Below are positions 15,804 to 23,069 of a stretch of DNA of 36,533 nucleotides, in pieces (within the stretch, counting starts at the first letter, position 1; every line of letters begins with the position of its first letter). The translations under genes and the position numbers were made by a program. Origin of the DNA: Acidimicrobiales bacterium (lineage in GTDB: Bacteria; Actinomycetota; Acidimicrobiia; Acidimicrobiales; SZUA-35); NCBI GenBank assembly GCA_020629695.1, contig JAHDCV010000040.1, forward strand, positions 1-36,533, given 5' to 3'. The notes beneath the pieces are model-generated. The model had not been told where the DNA came from. It saw only the letters and a program-made list of their open reading frames with translations, and made no database searches.

Positions 15804-16673
15804 GTGAGCAGCGGCGCCCCGACCTTCCCGGAATCCTCCATCACCTCCCATCGGCGGGAGATCGAGATCATCGACATCTCGGGCGAGGACGCCACGAGCT
15901 ACCTGCAGGGGCAGATCTCGGCCGATGTCGACGCACTCGCACCCGGCGATGCGGCGTGGTCGATGATCCTCCAGCCGACCGGGCGACTCGATGCCTGGTT
16001 CCGGCTCGTCCGCACCGACGACGGGTTCCGCTGTCTGATCGAGGGGGGAGGCGGTGCCGCGATGCTCGCCCGACTCGAACGGTTCAAGCTGCGGACGAAG
16101 GTCGACTTCGAGCTGCGGACCGTCGCGACCCGATCGTTGCGTGGGCCGTCGCCCGATGTGTGGGCGGACCTGGACGGTGCGATCGACGTCGGATTCGAGA
16201 ACGACCACGGGGCGGAACTCCTGGCGGACATCGACGGCCGGCTTCCCGACGTCGGATCGCTCGACGTGACCGAGATCGACTCGGCAGCCTTCGAGGCCGC
16301 CCGGATCCGGGCCGGTCGACCGCGTATGGGTGCGGAGCTGGACGACCGCACGATTCCGGCCGAGGTCGGCATCGTCGACGCGTCGGCCAGCTTCACGAAG
16401 GGCTGCTACACGGGCCAGGAACTCGTCGCACGGATGGACTCGCGGGGCGCGGAGCCGCCCCGTTCGTTGCGTCTCGTCACGTTCGCCGACGCCGCGCCGC
16501 CGCCCGCGGCCGGCACGCCGCTGGTGGTCGACGGCGCCGAGGTGGGCGCAGTGACGTCGGCATCGGTCGACGATGCCGGTGTCGTGGCCCTCGCCCTCGT
16601 GAAACGCTCGGCCTCGGGGCGCACCGCAGCGGAGATCGACGGCGTCGAGGTCAGTCTGCAGCCGCTTCGCTGA
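15804..16673 (+). CDS. Folate-binding protein YgfZ/GcvT-like
   Basis: A 289-residue protein with the YgfZ signature KGCYTGQE at 199-206, including Cys201. YgfZ proteins bind tetrahydrofolate and help maintain or repair certain Fe-S enzymes. The N-terminal half (DATSYLQGQISADV, ILQPTGRLDAWF) is the folate-binding GcvT-like fold. The frame is open to 14238, but that part is antisense to the MBOAT gene. GTG at 15804, just after a -10 motif, is the sensible start. The 3' end overlaps the convergent histidine kinase gene by 23 bp. Confidence 0.9.
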   Translation: MSSGAPTFPESSITSHRREIEIIDISGEDATSYLQGQISADVDALAPGDAAWSMILQPTGRLDAWFRLVRTDDGFRCLIEGGGGAAMLARLERFKLRTKVDFELRTVATRSLRGPSPDVWADLDGAIDVGFENDHGAELLADIDGRLPDVGSLDVTEIDSAAFEAARIRAGRPRMGAELDDRTIPAEVGIVDASASFTKGCYTGQELVARMDSRGAEPPRSLRLVTFADAAPPPAAGTPLVVDGAEVGAVTSASVDDAGVVALALVKRSASGRTAAEIDGVEVSLQPLR

Positions 16674-18078
16674 GGTCGGCCGGGGCGAGCGGGAGCCGCA
16701 CCTCGAATGCCGTGCCCCCATGGTCGGAGACCGGTGAACGGACCGACACGGCGCCGCCCATCGCCCGGGCGAGCTGCTGGACGATCGCGAGTCCGAGCCC
16801 GCTCGACTGTTCGGCGCGGACAGGGCGGGCCTGGGTGACGTAGAGCCGTTCGAACACGTGGGGGAGGTCGCCGGCGGGGATGCCCGGGCCGTCGTCGACG
16901 ACGGTCAGCACGCCAGTGCCGTCACCGGCCACGTGGGCGGCGACCACGATGGTCGAGGCGGCGAACTTCACCGCGTTCTCGACGAGGTTGGCGACGATCT
17001 GAGCCAGACGGTCGGCATCGGCGGCGACGGGCACGGCGGCGTCGCCGTCCAGGTGCAGCTCGAGGGTGTGGCGTTCGGCGACGGGCGCGAGCCCGTCCAG
17101 GTGCCGCGCCGCGATGGCTCGGAGGTCGACCGTGCGCACGTCGAGGTCGAACTGCCTGGCGTCGAGTCGGGCGAGTTGGAGCAGATCGGAGACGAGGCGT
17201 GTGAGGCGATCAGCGTTGTTCGTGATCACGGCGCCGGCGCGTTCGGGGTCGTCGACGGCGCCGTCGGACAGCGCCTCGCCATAGGCCCGGATCGCCGTGA
17301 GAGGCGTGCGGAGGTCATGGGAGACCGACAGCAGGAACTGTTGCTCGAGTTGGCGGGAACGCTCGAGATCGGCGGCCATCGTGTTGACCGATCGGCCGAG
17401 GTCGGCGACTTCGTCATCGCCGTCGACGGGCACCCGGGCGGCGAGGTCCCCTCCGGCCAACCGGCGGGTCGTCGCCTCGATCGCCTGGATCGGGGCCACG
17501 AACCGGCCCGACACGATGGTCGCCGCACCGACGGCGGCGAGCACGACGATGCCGGCCGAGATCGCGAACCACTGTCGTGCCCGCGGCGTGAGCGGCGTGA
17601 CCCGCTCGGCGAGGATCAGACCGAGGTCGGCGCCGTCCGGCGCCCGCACGCCATCGCCGAGATCGAGACGGATCAACCCGACCACGTCGGCGTCGCGGTC
17701 GTACGAGACCGACTCGCCCGATCCGAACGCCTCGAGGTCGTCGCCGGTCAGGGTGGTCTGGTACAGCGTGTCGAGCAGACGTTGTTCGTCGCGCCGGCCG
17801 GCGAAGTTCGGCAGGGTCACGTCGCCGGCTTCGCTGACGGTCACGACCTCGAGGCTCTGGAAGTCGAAGGCCCGCTGCTGACGTTCGAGTTGGAGGACGA
17901 GGCTGGCCCGGTCGGCCCCGCTCGGCAGGGTCTCGGCGACGGCCTCGACGCGCTCGAGCACGCGGACTCGCGCCTCGGCCCGGGCACCGACCCCGGCCAG
18001 GAGGAGCACGCCCGCGCCGACGAGGACGACGGCGAGCAACGCCAACGCCACGAAGGCGACGATCAGGCGGCGTCGCAC
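16651..18078 (-). CDS. Sensor histidine kinase
   Basis: A 475-residue membrane kinase. TM1 is at 5-29, an extracytoplasmic sensor region spans about 30-168, and TM2 is at about 170-190. HAMP follows at about 190-242. The HisKA domain has phosphoacceptor His254 (SVSHDLRTPL). The ATPase domain has an N box (NLVENAVKF, Asn368), VVDDGPGIP (G1) and SSGLGLAIV (G2). It would phosphorylate the response regulator encoded immediately upstream, whose stop is three bases before this GTG. The sensor domain carries no motif I recognise, so the signal is unknown. Confidence 0.93.
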   Translation of the reverse strand: MRRRLIVAFVALALLAVVLVGAGVLLLAGVGARAEARVRVLERVEAVAETLPSGADRASLVLQLERQQRAFDFQSLEVVTVSEAGDVTLPNFAGRRDEQRLLDTLYQTTLTGDDLEAFGSGESVSYDRDADVVGLIRLDLGDGVRAPDGADLGLILAERVTPLTPRARQWFAISAGIVVLAAVGAATIVSGRFVAPIQAIEATTRRLAGGDLAARVPVDGDDEVADLGRSVNTMAADLERSRQLEQQFLLSVSHDLRTPLTAIRAYGEALSDGAVDDPERAGAVITNNADRLTRLVSDLLQLARLDARQFDLDVRTVDLRAIAARHLDGLAPVAERHTLELHLDGDAAVPVAADADRLAQIVANLVENAVKFAASTIVVAAHVAGDGTGVLTVVDDGPGIPAGDLPHVFERLYVTQARPVRAEQSSGLGLAIVQQLARAMGGAVSVRSPVSDHGGTAFEVRLPLAPADLSEAAAD

Positions 18079-18081
18079 GGG

Positions 18082-18771
18082 TCAGCCGAGCCGGTATCCG
18101 ACGCCACGGACGGTGTCGAGCGGGAGATCGCCGCCGAGCTTCTTGCGGAGTTGGCGGATGTGCACATCGACGGTGCGGATGTCACCGATCCAACCCTCGC
18201 CCCACGCACCGTCGAGGATCTGCTGACGGGAGAGCGCGATCCCGGAGTTGCGGACCAGGTGTTCGAGCAGCGAGAACTCCTGCGCGGCGAGCTCGACGGG
18301 TGTGCCGGCGACCGTCACCTCGCGACGGGCCCCGTCGATCGAGATCGATCCGAAGGTCGCGGCCAGAGGAGCGCTCTCGCCGTCGCCGGCCGGGTCGGCG
18401 CGTTCGCCCCGTCGGAGGATCGCCTTGACCCGGGCGATCACCTCCCTGGCCGAGAAGGGCTTGGTGACGTAGTCGTCCGCGCCCAGCTCGAGCCCGAGGA
18501 TGCGGTCGACCTCGTCGTCGCGGGCGGTGAGGAACATGACCGGGACGTCGGAGAAGCGCCGGAGCTCCCGGCAGACATCGGTGCCGTCGAGCGGCCCGGG
18601 CAGGCCGATGTCGAGCAGCACCATGTCGGGCTGGCGAGCGCGGATGACCTCGAGCGCTCGGTGGCCGTCGCCCGCGATCGATGCGGTCCACCCCTCGCGC
18701 TGGACGTACAGCGCCAGGATGTCGGCGATGTCGGGTTCGTCTTCGACGATGACGATGGTCCGGCTGGTCAC
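18082..18771 (-). CDS. OmpR-family response regulator
   Basis: A 229-residue two-domain transcription factor. The receiver domain (1-120) has the acidic pair Glu10/Asp11, phosphoacceptor Asp54 (LLDIGLPGP), Thr82 and Lys104 (VTKPFSAREV). A winged-helix DNA-binding domain (about 133-229) contains EFSLLEHLVRNSG and ends RTVRGVGYRLG-like. The frame runs far upstream, but the GTG at 18771 begins exactly six bases after a TACGAT -10 box, which supports a leaderless start. It is encoded with the histidine kinase in one operon and divergently from the ABM-domain gene, which it may regulate. Confidence 0.94.
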   Translation of the reverse strand: MTSRTIVIVEDEPDIADILALYVQREGWTASIAGDGHRALEVIRARQPDMVLLDIGLPGPLDGTDVCRELRRFSDVPVMFLTARDDEVDRILGLELGADDYVTKPFSAREVIARVKAILRRGERADPAGDGESAPLAATFGSISIDGARREVTVAGTPVELAAQEFSLLEHLVRNSGIALSRQQILDGAWGEGWIGDIRTVDVHIRQLRKKLGGDLPLDTVRGVGYRLG

Positions 18772-18777
18772 GGCGCC

Positions 18778-18783
18778 ATCGTA
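18778..18783 (-). promoter_or_regulatory. Probable -10 box (TACGAT) of the response regulator gene
   Basis: On the minus strand TACGAT is followed by GGCGCC (N6) and then the GTG start. There is no ribosome site in the short interval. It follows the same spacing rule as trpC, trpF and the DUF389 gene. Confidence 0.6.
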
Positions 18784-18810
18784 GAAGTCGAAGATGAGGA
18801 ACTCATGAAC

Positions 18811-18816
18811 TACCTT
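18811..18816 (+). promoter_or_regulatory. Probable -10 box (TACCTT) of the ABM-domain gene
   Basis: TACCTT followed by N6 and the ATG at 18823. An in-frame ATG at 18805 just upstream instead has GAGGA four bases before it. Two alternative start signals therefore overlap in this 30-bp stretch. Confidence 0.45.
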
Positions 18817-18822
18817 CGCCGC

Positions 18823-19134
18823 ATGTCGAAGATCTCTCTCATCGCCAAGCTGACCTGCGCCGAAGGCAAGACCGAGGAGTTCGAGGCCGCTCTGGCCACG
18901 CTCATCGGTGCCGCCGACGAGGAGCCGGGCCTCGAGGTGTACGCAGCGAACGCCGACACCGGTGAGGAGAACGTGTACTGGTTCTACGAGATCTACACCG
19001 ATGGCGACGCGCTCGGCGTGCACGGCAAGGGTGACGGGATGAAGGCGGCGATGGGCGCCCTCGGCGGGCTCCTGGCCGGCCGCCCCGAGATCATGATGTG
19101 TCGCCCCGTGGTGGCGAAGGGCGTCGAGGTCTGA
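18823..19134 (+). CDS. Antibiotic biosynthesis monooxygenase (ABM) domain protein
   Basis: A 103-residue single-domain ABM/dimeric alpha-beta barrel protein. It starts MSKISLIAKLTCAEGKTEEF and has YWFYEIYTDGDAL in the middle. Members are quinol or polyketide monooxygenases or heme-degrading enzymes, and many have no known activity. I chose ATG 18823 because the family N-terminus begins there and a TACCTT-N6 element precedes it. ATG 18805 with a Shine-Dalgarno sequence is an alternative adding six residues. It is divergent from the two-component genes and precedes trpC by 27 bp. Confidence 0.85.
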   Translation: MSKISLIAKLTCAEGKTEEFEAALATLIGAADEEPGLEVYAANADTGEENVYWFYEIYTDGDALGVHGKGDGMKAAMGALGGLLAGRPEIMMCRPVVAKGVEV

Positions 19135-19149
19135 CCCTGGCCGCGCCCG

Positions 19150-19155
19150 TATCCT
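19150..19155 (+). promoter_or_regulatory. Probable -10 box (TATCCT) of trpC
   Basis: TATCCT, then N6 (GCTGGC), then the trpC GTG. There is no ribosome site, which fits a leaderless transcript. Confidence 0.6.
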
Positions 19156-19161
19156 GCTGGC

Positions 19162-19941
19162 GTGGTCACCACCTATCTCGACAAGATCCTCGAGGCTCAT
19201 CGGCGCACGGCCCGGGCCGACACGCGCCCGCTCGATCGCCTCATCGAGGCCTGTGGCGAGCTCGATGCGACCCGCGGCTTCCGCGACGCCCTGGCGACGG
19301 TCGACGGCTTGGGCGTGATCGCCGAGATCAAGCGACGGAGTCCCTCGAAGGGTGCGCTTCGGCCCGACCTCGATCCGGCGGACTGGGCCCGTTCCTATGA
19401 GTCGGGCGGAGCGACGGCGATGTCGGTGTTGACCGACGTCGACCACTTCGGCGGGTCACCGGACGATCTCCGTGCCGCACGCCACGCCACGTCGTTGCCG
19501 GTGATCCGCAAGGACTTCACCGTGTCGGCCCACGACGTCGTCGACGCACGACGGATGGGCGCCGACGCCGTGCTCCTCATCGTGGCGGCCCTCGACGATG
19601 CGGAGCTGGCCGACTTCCATCAGCTCGCCGTCGAGCTCGGTCTGGACGCCTTGGTCGAGACCCATGACGAGGCCGAGGTCGAACGGGCGCTGAACGTGGG
19701 TGCGACCCTGGTCGGGGTCAATCAACGGGACCTCGTGACCTTCGAGGTCGACACCGACCGTGCGGTGCGCGTCGCGGCGGCGTTGCCCGACGGCGTGGTT
19801 CGAGTCGCCGAGTCGGGTGTGCAGGGTGCCGACGACGCGGGTGTGCTCCGCCGGGCCGGCTACCACGCCGTCCTCGTCGGGGAGACGCTCGTGCGCGCCG
19901 GTGATCCGGCCGAGGCGACCCGAGCGCTGCGCGCCGCCTGA
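19162..19941 (+). CDS. trpC: Indole-3-glycerol phosphate synthase
   Basis: Closes the indole ring by decarboxylative cyclisation of CdRP in tryptophan biosynthesis. It has 259 residues, a monofunctional enzyme. Glu55 and Lys57 lie in IAEIKRRSPSKG and Lys117 in VIRKDFTV. VGVNQRDL and VAESGVQG are the later barrel motifs. The GTG at 19162 sits six bases from a -10 box, so it is probably translated from a leaderless mRNA. trpB and trpA do not follow, unlike in many actinobacteria. trpF is the next gene, 71 bp downstream, with its own promoter motif. Confidence 0.96.
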   Translation: MVTTYLDKILEAHRRTARADTRPLDRLIEACGELDATRGFRDALATVDGLGVIAEIKRRSPSKGALRPDLDPADWARSYESGGATAMSVLTDVDHFGGSPDDLRAARHATSLPVIRKDFTVSAHDVVDARRMGADAVLLIVAALDDAELADFHQLAVELGLDALVETHDEAEVERALNVGATLVGVNQRDLVTFEVDTDRAVRVAAALPDGVVRVAESGVQGADDAGVLRRAGYHAVLVGETLVRAGDPAEATRALRAA

Positions 19942-20000
19942 CCGACGGAGTCCGGGCGACCACCACGGGCAAACGCACCGATGCGATCCCCACCCGGGAG

Positions 20001-20006
20001 TAGGGT
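20001..20006 (+). promoter_or_regulatory. Probable -10 box (TAGGGT) of trpF
   Basis: TAGGGT, N6 (CGAGGC), then the trpF GTG at 20013. There is no ribosome site. Confidence 0.6.
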
Positions 20007-20012
20007 CGAGGC

Positions 20013-20783
20013 GTGTTCGTCAAGATCTGTGGCATCACCTCCGTCGAGGACGCACTGCTCGCCGCGGCCATGGGAGCCGACGCGGTCGGGATGATCTTCG
20101 CCCCGTCGAAGCGGCAGGTGACGGCGTCGGTCGCACGCGACATCGTTCGTCGGCTGCCGCCCGAGATCCTCTCCGTCGGTGTCTTCCGGGACGAACAGCC
20201 CGAGACCGTCGCTCGTCTCGCCAACGAGATCGGGCTCCGGGCGGTGCAGCTCTCGGGTCACGAGTCGGCGAAGCAGACCCGTTGGATCGCCGGTCGGGTG
20301 CCCGGCGTGATCAAGGCGTTCTCCCTGCGCGACCCGGGCCTGGACGACGTGCTCGCCTACGGCCCGATCCGACCGATGGTCGACGGGGCCGAGCCGGGTT
20401 CGGGGCGTCCGATCGACTGGGTCGCGCTCTCTCAGCGCGACGTCGCGCGGCCATTCCTGCTCGCCGGCGGGCTGAACCCCGACAACGTGGCCGAAGCGAT
20501 CGAGATCGTGAAGCCCTGGGGTGTCGACCTGGCCAGTGGTGTCGAGGCCTCACCCGGTCGGAAGGACCCGGTTCTGCTGCGGCGATTCATCGCAAACGTC
20601 CGCGCGGCGGCACCGGCGGACGTCGATCCGGGTGGTGTGGGATTCGACGAACTCGCCTTCGAGGTTCCTGACGGGAGCGGCGCGGTCGAGGTCGAACGAA
20701 CCCTCGCGCCACAACCCGACTTCAGCAGCAGGACACTGGCGACCGACGGTGAGCTCTACGACTGGTCCGAAGATCTCGGTTGA
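20013..20783 (+). CDS. trpF: Phosphoribosylanthranilate isomerase with C-terminal extension
   Basis: Isomerises PRA to CdRP in tryptophan synthesis. The barrel core (1-197) has catalytic Cys6 (MFVKICGIT) and Asp124 in MVDGAEPGSGRPIDW. FLLAGGLNPDNV and GVDLASGVEASPG are typical late-barrel phosphate-site motifs. After the usual end (RRFIANVRA) come about 58 extra residues, acidic and ending ELYDWSEDLG. They match no domain I know and are absent from standard TrpF of about 200 residues. Its existence as a separate gene suggests the genome does not rely on PriA. Confidence 0.94.
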   Translation: MFVKICGITSVEDALLAAAMGADAVGMIFAPSKRQVTASVARDIVRRLPPEILSVGVFRDEQPETVARLANEIGLRAVQLSGHESAKQTRWIAGRVPGVIKAFSLRDPGLDDVLAYGPIRPMVDGAEPGSGRPIDWVALSQRDVARPFLLAGGLNPDNVAEAIEIVKPWGVDLASGVEASPGRKDPVLLRRFIANVRAAAPADVDPGGVGFDELAFEVPDGSGAVEVERTLAPQPDFSSRTLATDGELYDWSEDLG

Positions 20784-20825
20784 GCCGGCCGGAAGCCACG
20801 GGCCCGGTCGCCGGTTGAGCATCGC

Positions 20826-22214
20826 GTGACGATTCGACGAACCTTCGACCTCGTGGTGCTCGGCGGCGGAGCCGGTGGCCTGGCCGCGGCGAGGGAGGCC
20901 CGTCGCCGGGGCGCGTCGGTGGCCCTCGTCAGCGACGGCCCGCTCGGCGGGGACTGCACCTTCACCGGGTGTGTTCCCTCCAAGACCCTGATCGAAGCGG
21001 CGCGGCGTGGCGCCGGACCCACCGACGCCTGGGCCTCGACCCGCCGGGTGGTGGCGCACATCGCTGGATCCGAGTCGGCCGAGGTGCTCCGCTCCGAAGG
21101 GGTCGACGTCGTCGAGGGGCGTGGGGTGCTGGCCGATGCGTCGACCATCGTCGTGGACGACGCGGCGATCACCGCTCGACGGGGGCTCGTGCTCGCACTC
21201 GGCGCGTCCGCTTCAGTGCCGCCGATCCCCGGGTTGCGTGAGGCGGCCTCCGGGCCGGAGGCGCTCGTTCGGACGAACGAGACGTTCTGGGAGCTCGACC
21301 GGCTCCCTGCTCGCCTCGGCCTACTTGGGGCCGGTGCCATCGGATGCGAGCTGGCCCTCGCATGTGCGGCGCTCGGCTCCGAAGTCCACCTGTTCGAATT
21401 GGCCGAGCGGGTGCTGCCACGAGAGGAAGTCGACGTCTCGCCCCTCATCGAGGCGCGGCTGCACTCGGCCGGCGTCGTTTTGCATCTCGGCGCTGGGATC
21501 GAGGCCGTCGAGCCCGTGCCCGGAGGCCTGCGTGTGTCGGGAATCGATGTCGACCGGTTGTTGGTCGCCGCCGGTCGACGTCCCCGTACCGACGGTGTCG
21601 GCCTCGACCAGGTCGGTGTCCGCCTCACCGCAGGCGGGGCCATCGACGTCGGCCCCACACTCGAGACCTCGGTGTCGAAGGTGTACGCCGTCGGCGACGT
21701 GGTCGGCGGACTCCAGTTCACCCATGCGGCCGACGCCATGGGCCGCCTCGCTGCCGGCAACGCGCTGAGCAGCGTCGCTCGGTTCCGGCCGTCCCGGTTC
21801 GATCCGACCACGGTGCCCTGGGTGACGTTCACCGATCCCGAGATCGCCCGGATCGGCGTGACCGAGGCAGAGGCGGCGTCGATCCGGGGTGCGATGGTCG
21901 CCGAGCTCCCCCTCGAGGAACACGATCGGGCCCTGGCTGCGGCATCGACGGACGGGTTCATCCGGATCATCGCCGCGCCCCGCCGTGGGCTCGGCATGAC
22001 CGGAGGGGGGCGGATCGTCGGGGCGACGATCGTCGCCCCCAGGGCCGGCGAGATGATCGCCGAGATCGCCCTGGCGATGCGGCTCGGGGTGTTCACGGGA
22101 CGCCTGGCACAGACGGTGCATCCGTACCCGACCTGGAGCTATGGCATCCAGAAGACCGTCGGGCAGTTCTTCACGACCGTGGAGGGTCGCAGGGCGCGCC
22201 CGCCGCGAGGGTGA
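20826..22214 (+). CDS. Pyridine nucleotide-disulfide oxidoreductase (Lpd/MerA-like)
   Basis: A 462-residue flavoprotein of the dihydrolipoamide dehydrogenase/mercuric reductase group. FAD is bound at GGGAGG (13-18). The redox disulfide is Cys44-Cys49 in GGDCTFTGCVPSK, and the second nucleotide motif is near GAGAIGCELA. The FAD motif VYAVGDVVGG and a dimerisation domain follow, ending HPYPTWSYG, where classical Lpd has a HPTxSE-like stretch. That difference, and the absence of E2 or lipoylation genes, argue against a dedicated Lpd. The electron acceptor is unknown. The start is GTG 20826 with no clear ribosome site. Confidence 0.88.
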   Translation: MTIRRTFDLVVLGGGAGGLAAAREARRRGASVALVSDGPLGGDCTFTGCVPSKTLIEAARRGAGPTDAWASTRRVVAHIAGSESAEVLRSEGVDVVEGRGVLADASTIVVDDAAITARRGLVLALGASASVPPIPGLREAASGPEALVRTNETFWELDRLPARLGLLGAGAIGCELALACAALGSEVHLFELAERVLPREEVDVSPLIEARLHSAGVVLHLGAGIEAVEPVPGGLRVSGIDVDRLLVAAGRRPRTDGVGLDQVGVRLTAGGAIDVGPTLETSVSKVYAVGDVVGGLQFTHAADAMGRLAAGNALSSVARFRPSRFDPTTVPWVTFTDPEIARIGVTEAEAASIRGAMVAELPLEEHDRALAAASTDGFIRIIAAPRRGLGMTGGGRIVGATIVAPRAGEMIAEIALAMRLGVFTGRLAQTVHPYPTWSYGIQKTVGQFFTTVEGRRARPPRG

Positions 22215-22257
22215 TCGAGCCTCAAGTCGAGGCCTCGCCCGGTCGTTACCCACGGGT

Positions 22258-23001
22258 ATGGATCGTCGATCGGAACGTGGCGCCGGTGCCATCGAGTACG
22301 GCCTGATCATCGCGGTGCTCGCCGCCGTCGTCGTGATCGCGCTCCGGAGCACCGGCGACAACACGGACCAAGAGCTTGAATACACGGCGGCCGTCATCGA
22401 GGGTGAGGTGCTCGACAACGGCACCGCCGGTGCGTCGGGTGGTTTCGGTTCCACGAGCGGCGGCGGCGGGGTCGGTGGTTCGGGTTCGGATGCGTCGCAG
22501 TCGTTCGAGGACGACGACGACCGTTTCTACGTGGTCTACGGCGAGGGTGAAGAGATCGGCATCTGGACCGTGGCGGAGGGGTCGGTCGATCCGTTCCGGG
22601 TCGACCAGCCGACGCTCGCGGCGCGATGGCGGGACACGGGCGCCACGGCACCCGACGGGGAGAAGATCCTCGATCTCAACGGCAACGAACCGGGCGCGAT
22701 CGAGACCGAGCTGCGGGTCGCCCGTGGTGCGGACTACACGTTGTCCTTCCTCGTCTCCGAGAACCACTTCTGCCAGGGGTCGACGGTCAGGGACGGCAAT
22801 GCCAAGACCGGTCGGGTGTTGTGGAACGGCCAGGAGGTCCAGACCTTCTCGGCCGACACCGATTTCGGTGAGTTCGAGGTGGTCACCGCCACCCTCCCCG
22901 CCAGCGGCGAGGACCTCGGAACCCTTCGGATCGAGTCCACCTCGCCGGGGTCGTGCGGGCCGGCGATCGAGTCGGCGAGTGTGCAGGTGAAACTGCGCTG
23001 A
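22258..23001 (+). CDS. Type IVb (Flp-like) prepilin N-terminus fused to a DUF642-like domain
   Basis: A 247-residue protein with two parts. Residues 1-30 are a Flp/TadA-type prepilin leader and helix (ERGAGAIEYGLIIAVLAAVV). With cleavage after Gly8, Glu13 becomes the conserved +5 glutamate and Tyr14 follows, as in G/xxxxEY prepilins. A Gly/Ser-rich hinge (57-80) leads to a domain at about 88-246 with DUF642 features (IWTVAEGSVD, LDLNGNEPGAIETEL, YTLSFLVSENHFC, SPGSCGPAIESASV). DUF642 domains are beta-sandwiches often linked to carbohydrates. The product could be a minor pilin displaying an adhesive tip domain. No tad genes are nearby. The frame is open to 22141, but the ATG at 22258 gives the normal short prepilin leader. 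Confidence 0.82.
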   Translation: MDRRSERGAGAIEYGLIIAVLAAVVVIALRSTGDNTDQELEYTAAVIEGEVLDNGTAGASGGFGSTSGGGGVGGSGSDASQSFEDDDDRFYVVYGEGEEIGIWTVAEGSVDPFRVDQPTLAARWRDTGATAPDGEKILDLNGNEPGAIETELRVARGADYTLSFLVSENHFCQGSTVRDGNAKTGRVLWNGQEVQTFSADTDFGEFEVVTATLPASGEDLGTLRIESTSPGSCGPAIESASVQVKLR

Positions 23002-23069
23002 CGGGTTCCGGCGCCGGGACGGCGGCGCCGCATCGGGAAGGGATCGCCCGCGACGGCGGTTTCGCCCAC

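Noticed and set aside
16858-18804. Open frame leading into the ABM-domain gene
   Set aside because: It is antisense to the histidine kinase and response regulator genes and not protein-like. The ABM domain begins at 18823.
20826-22214. Dihydrolipoamide dehydrogenase (lpdA)
   Set aside because: The CTFTGC redox site and the HPYPTWS end differ from classical Lpd, and no 2-oxoacid dehydrogenase genes are near. A generic oxidoreductase call is safer.
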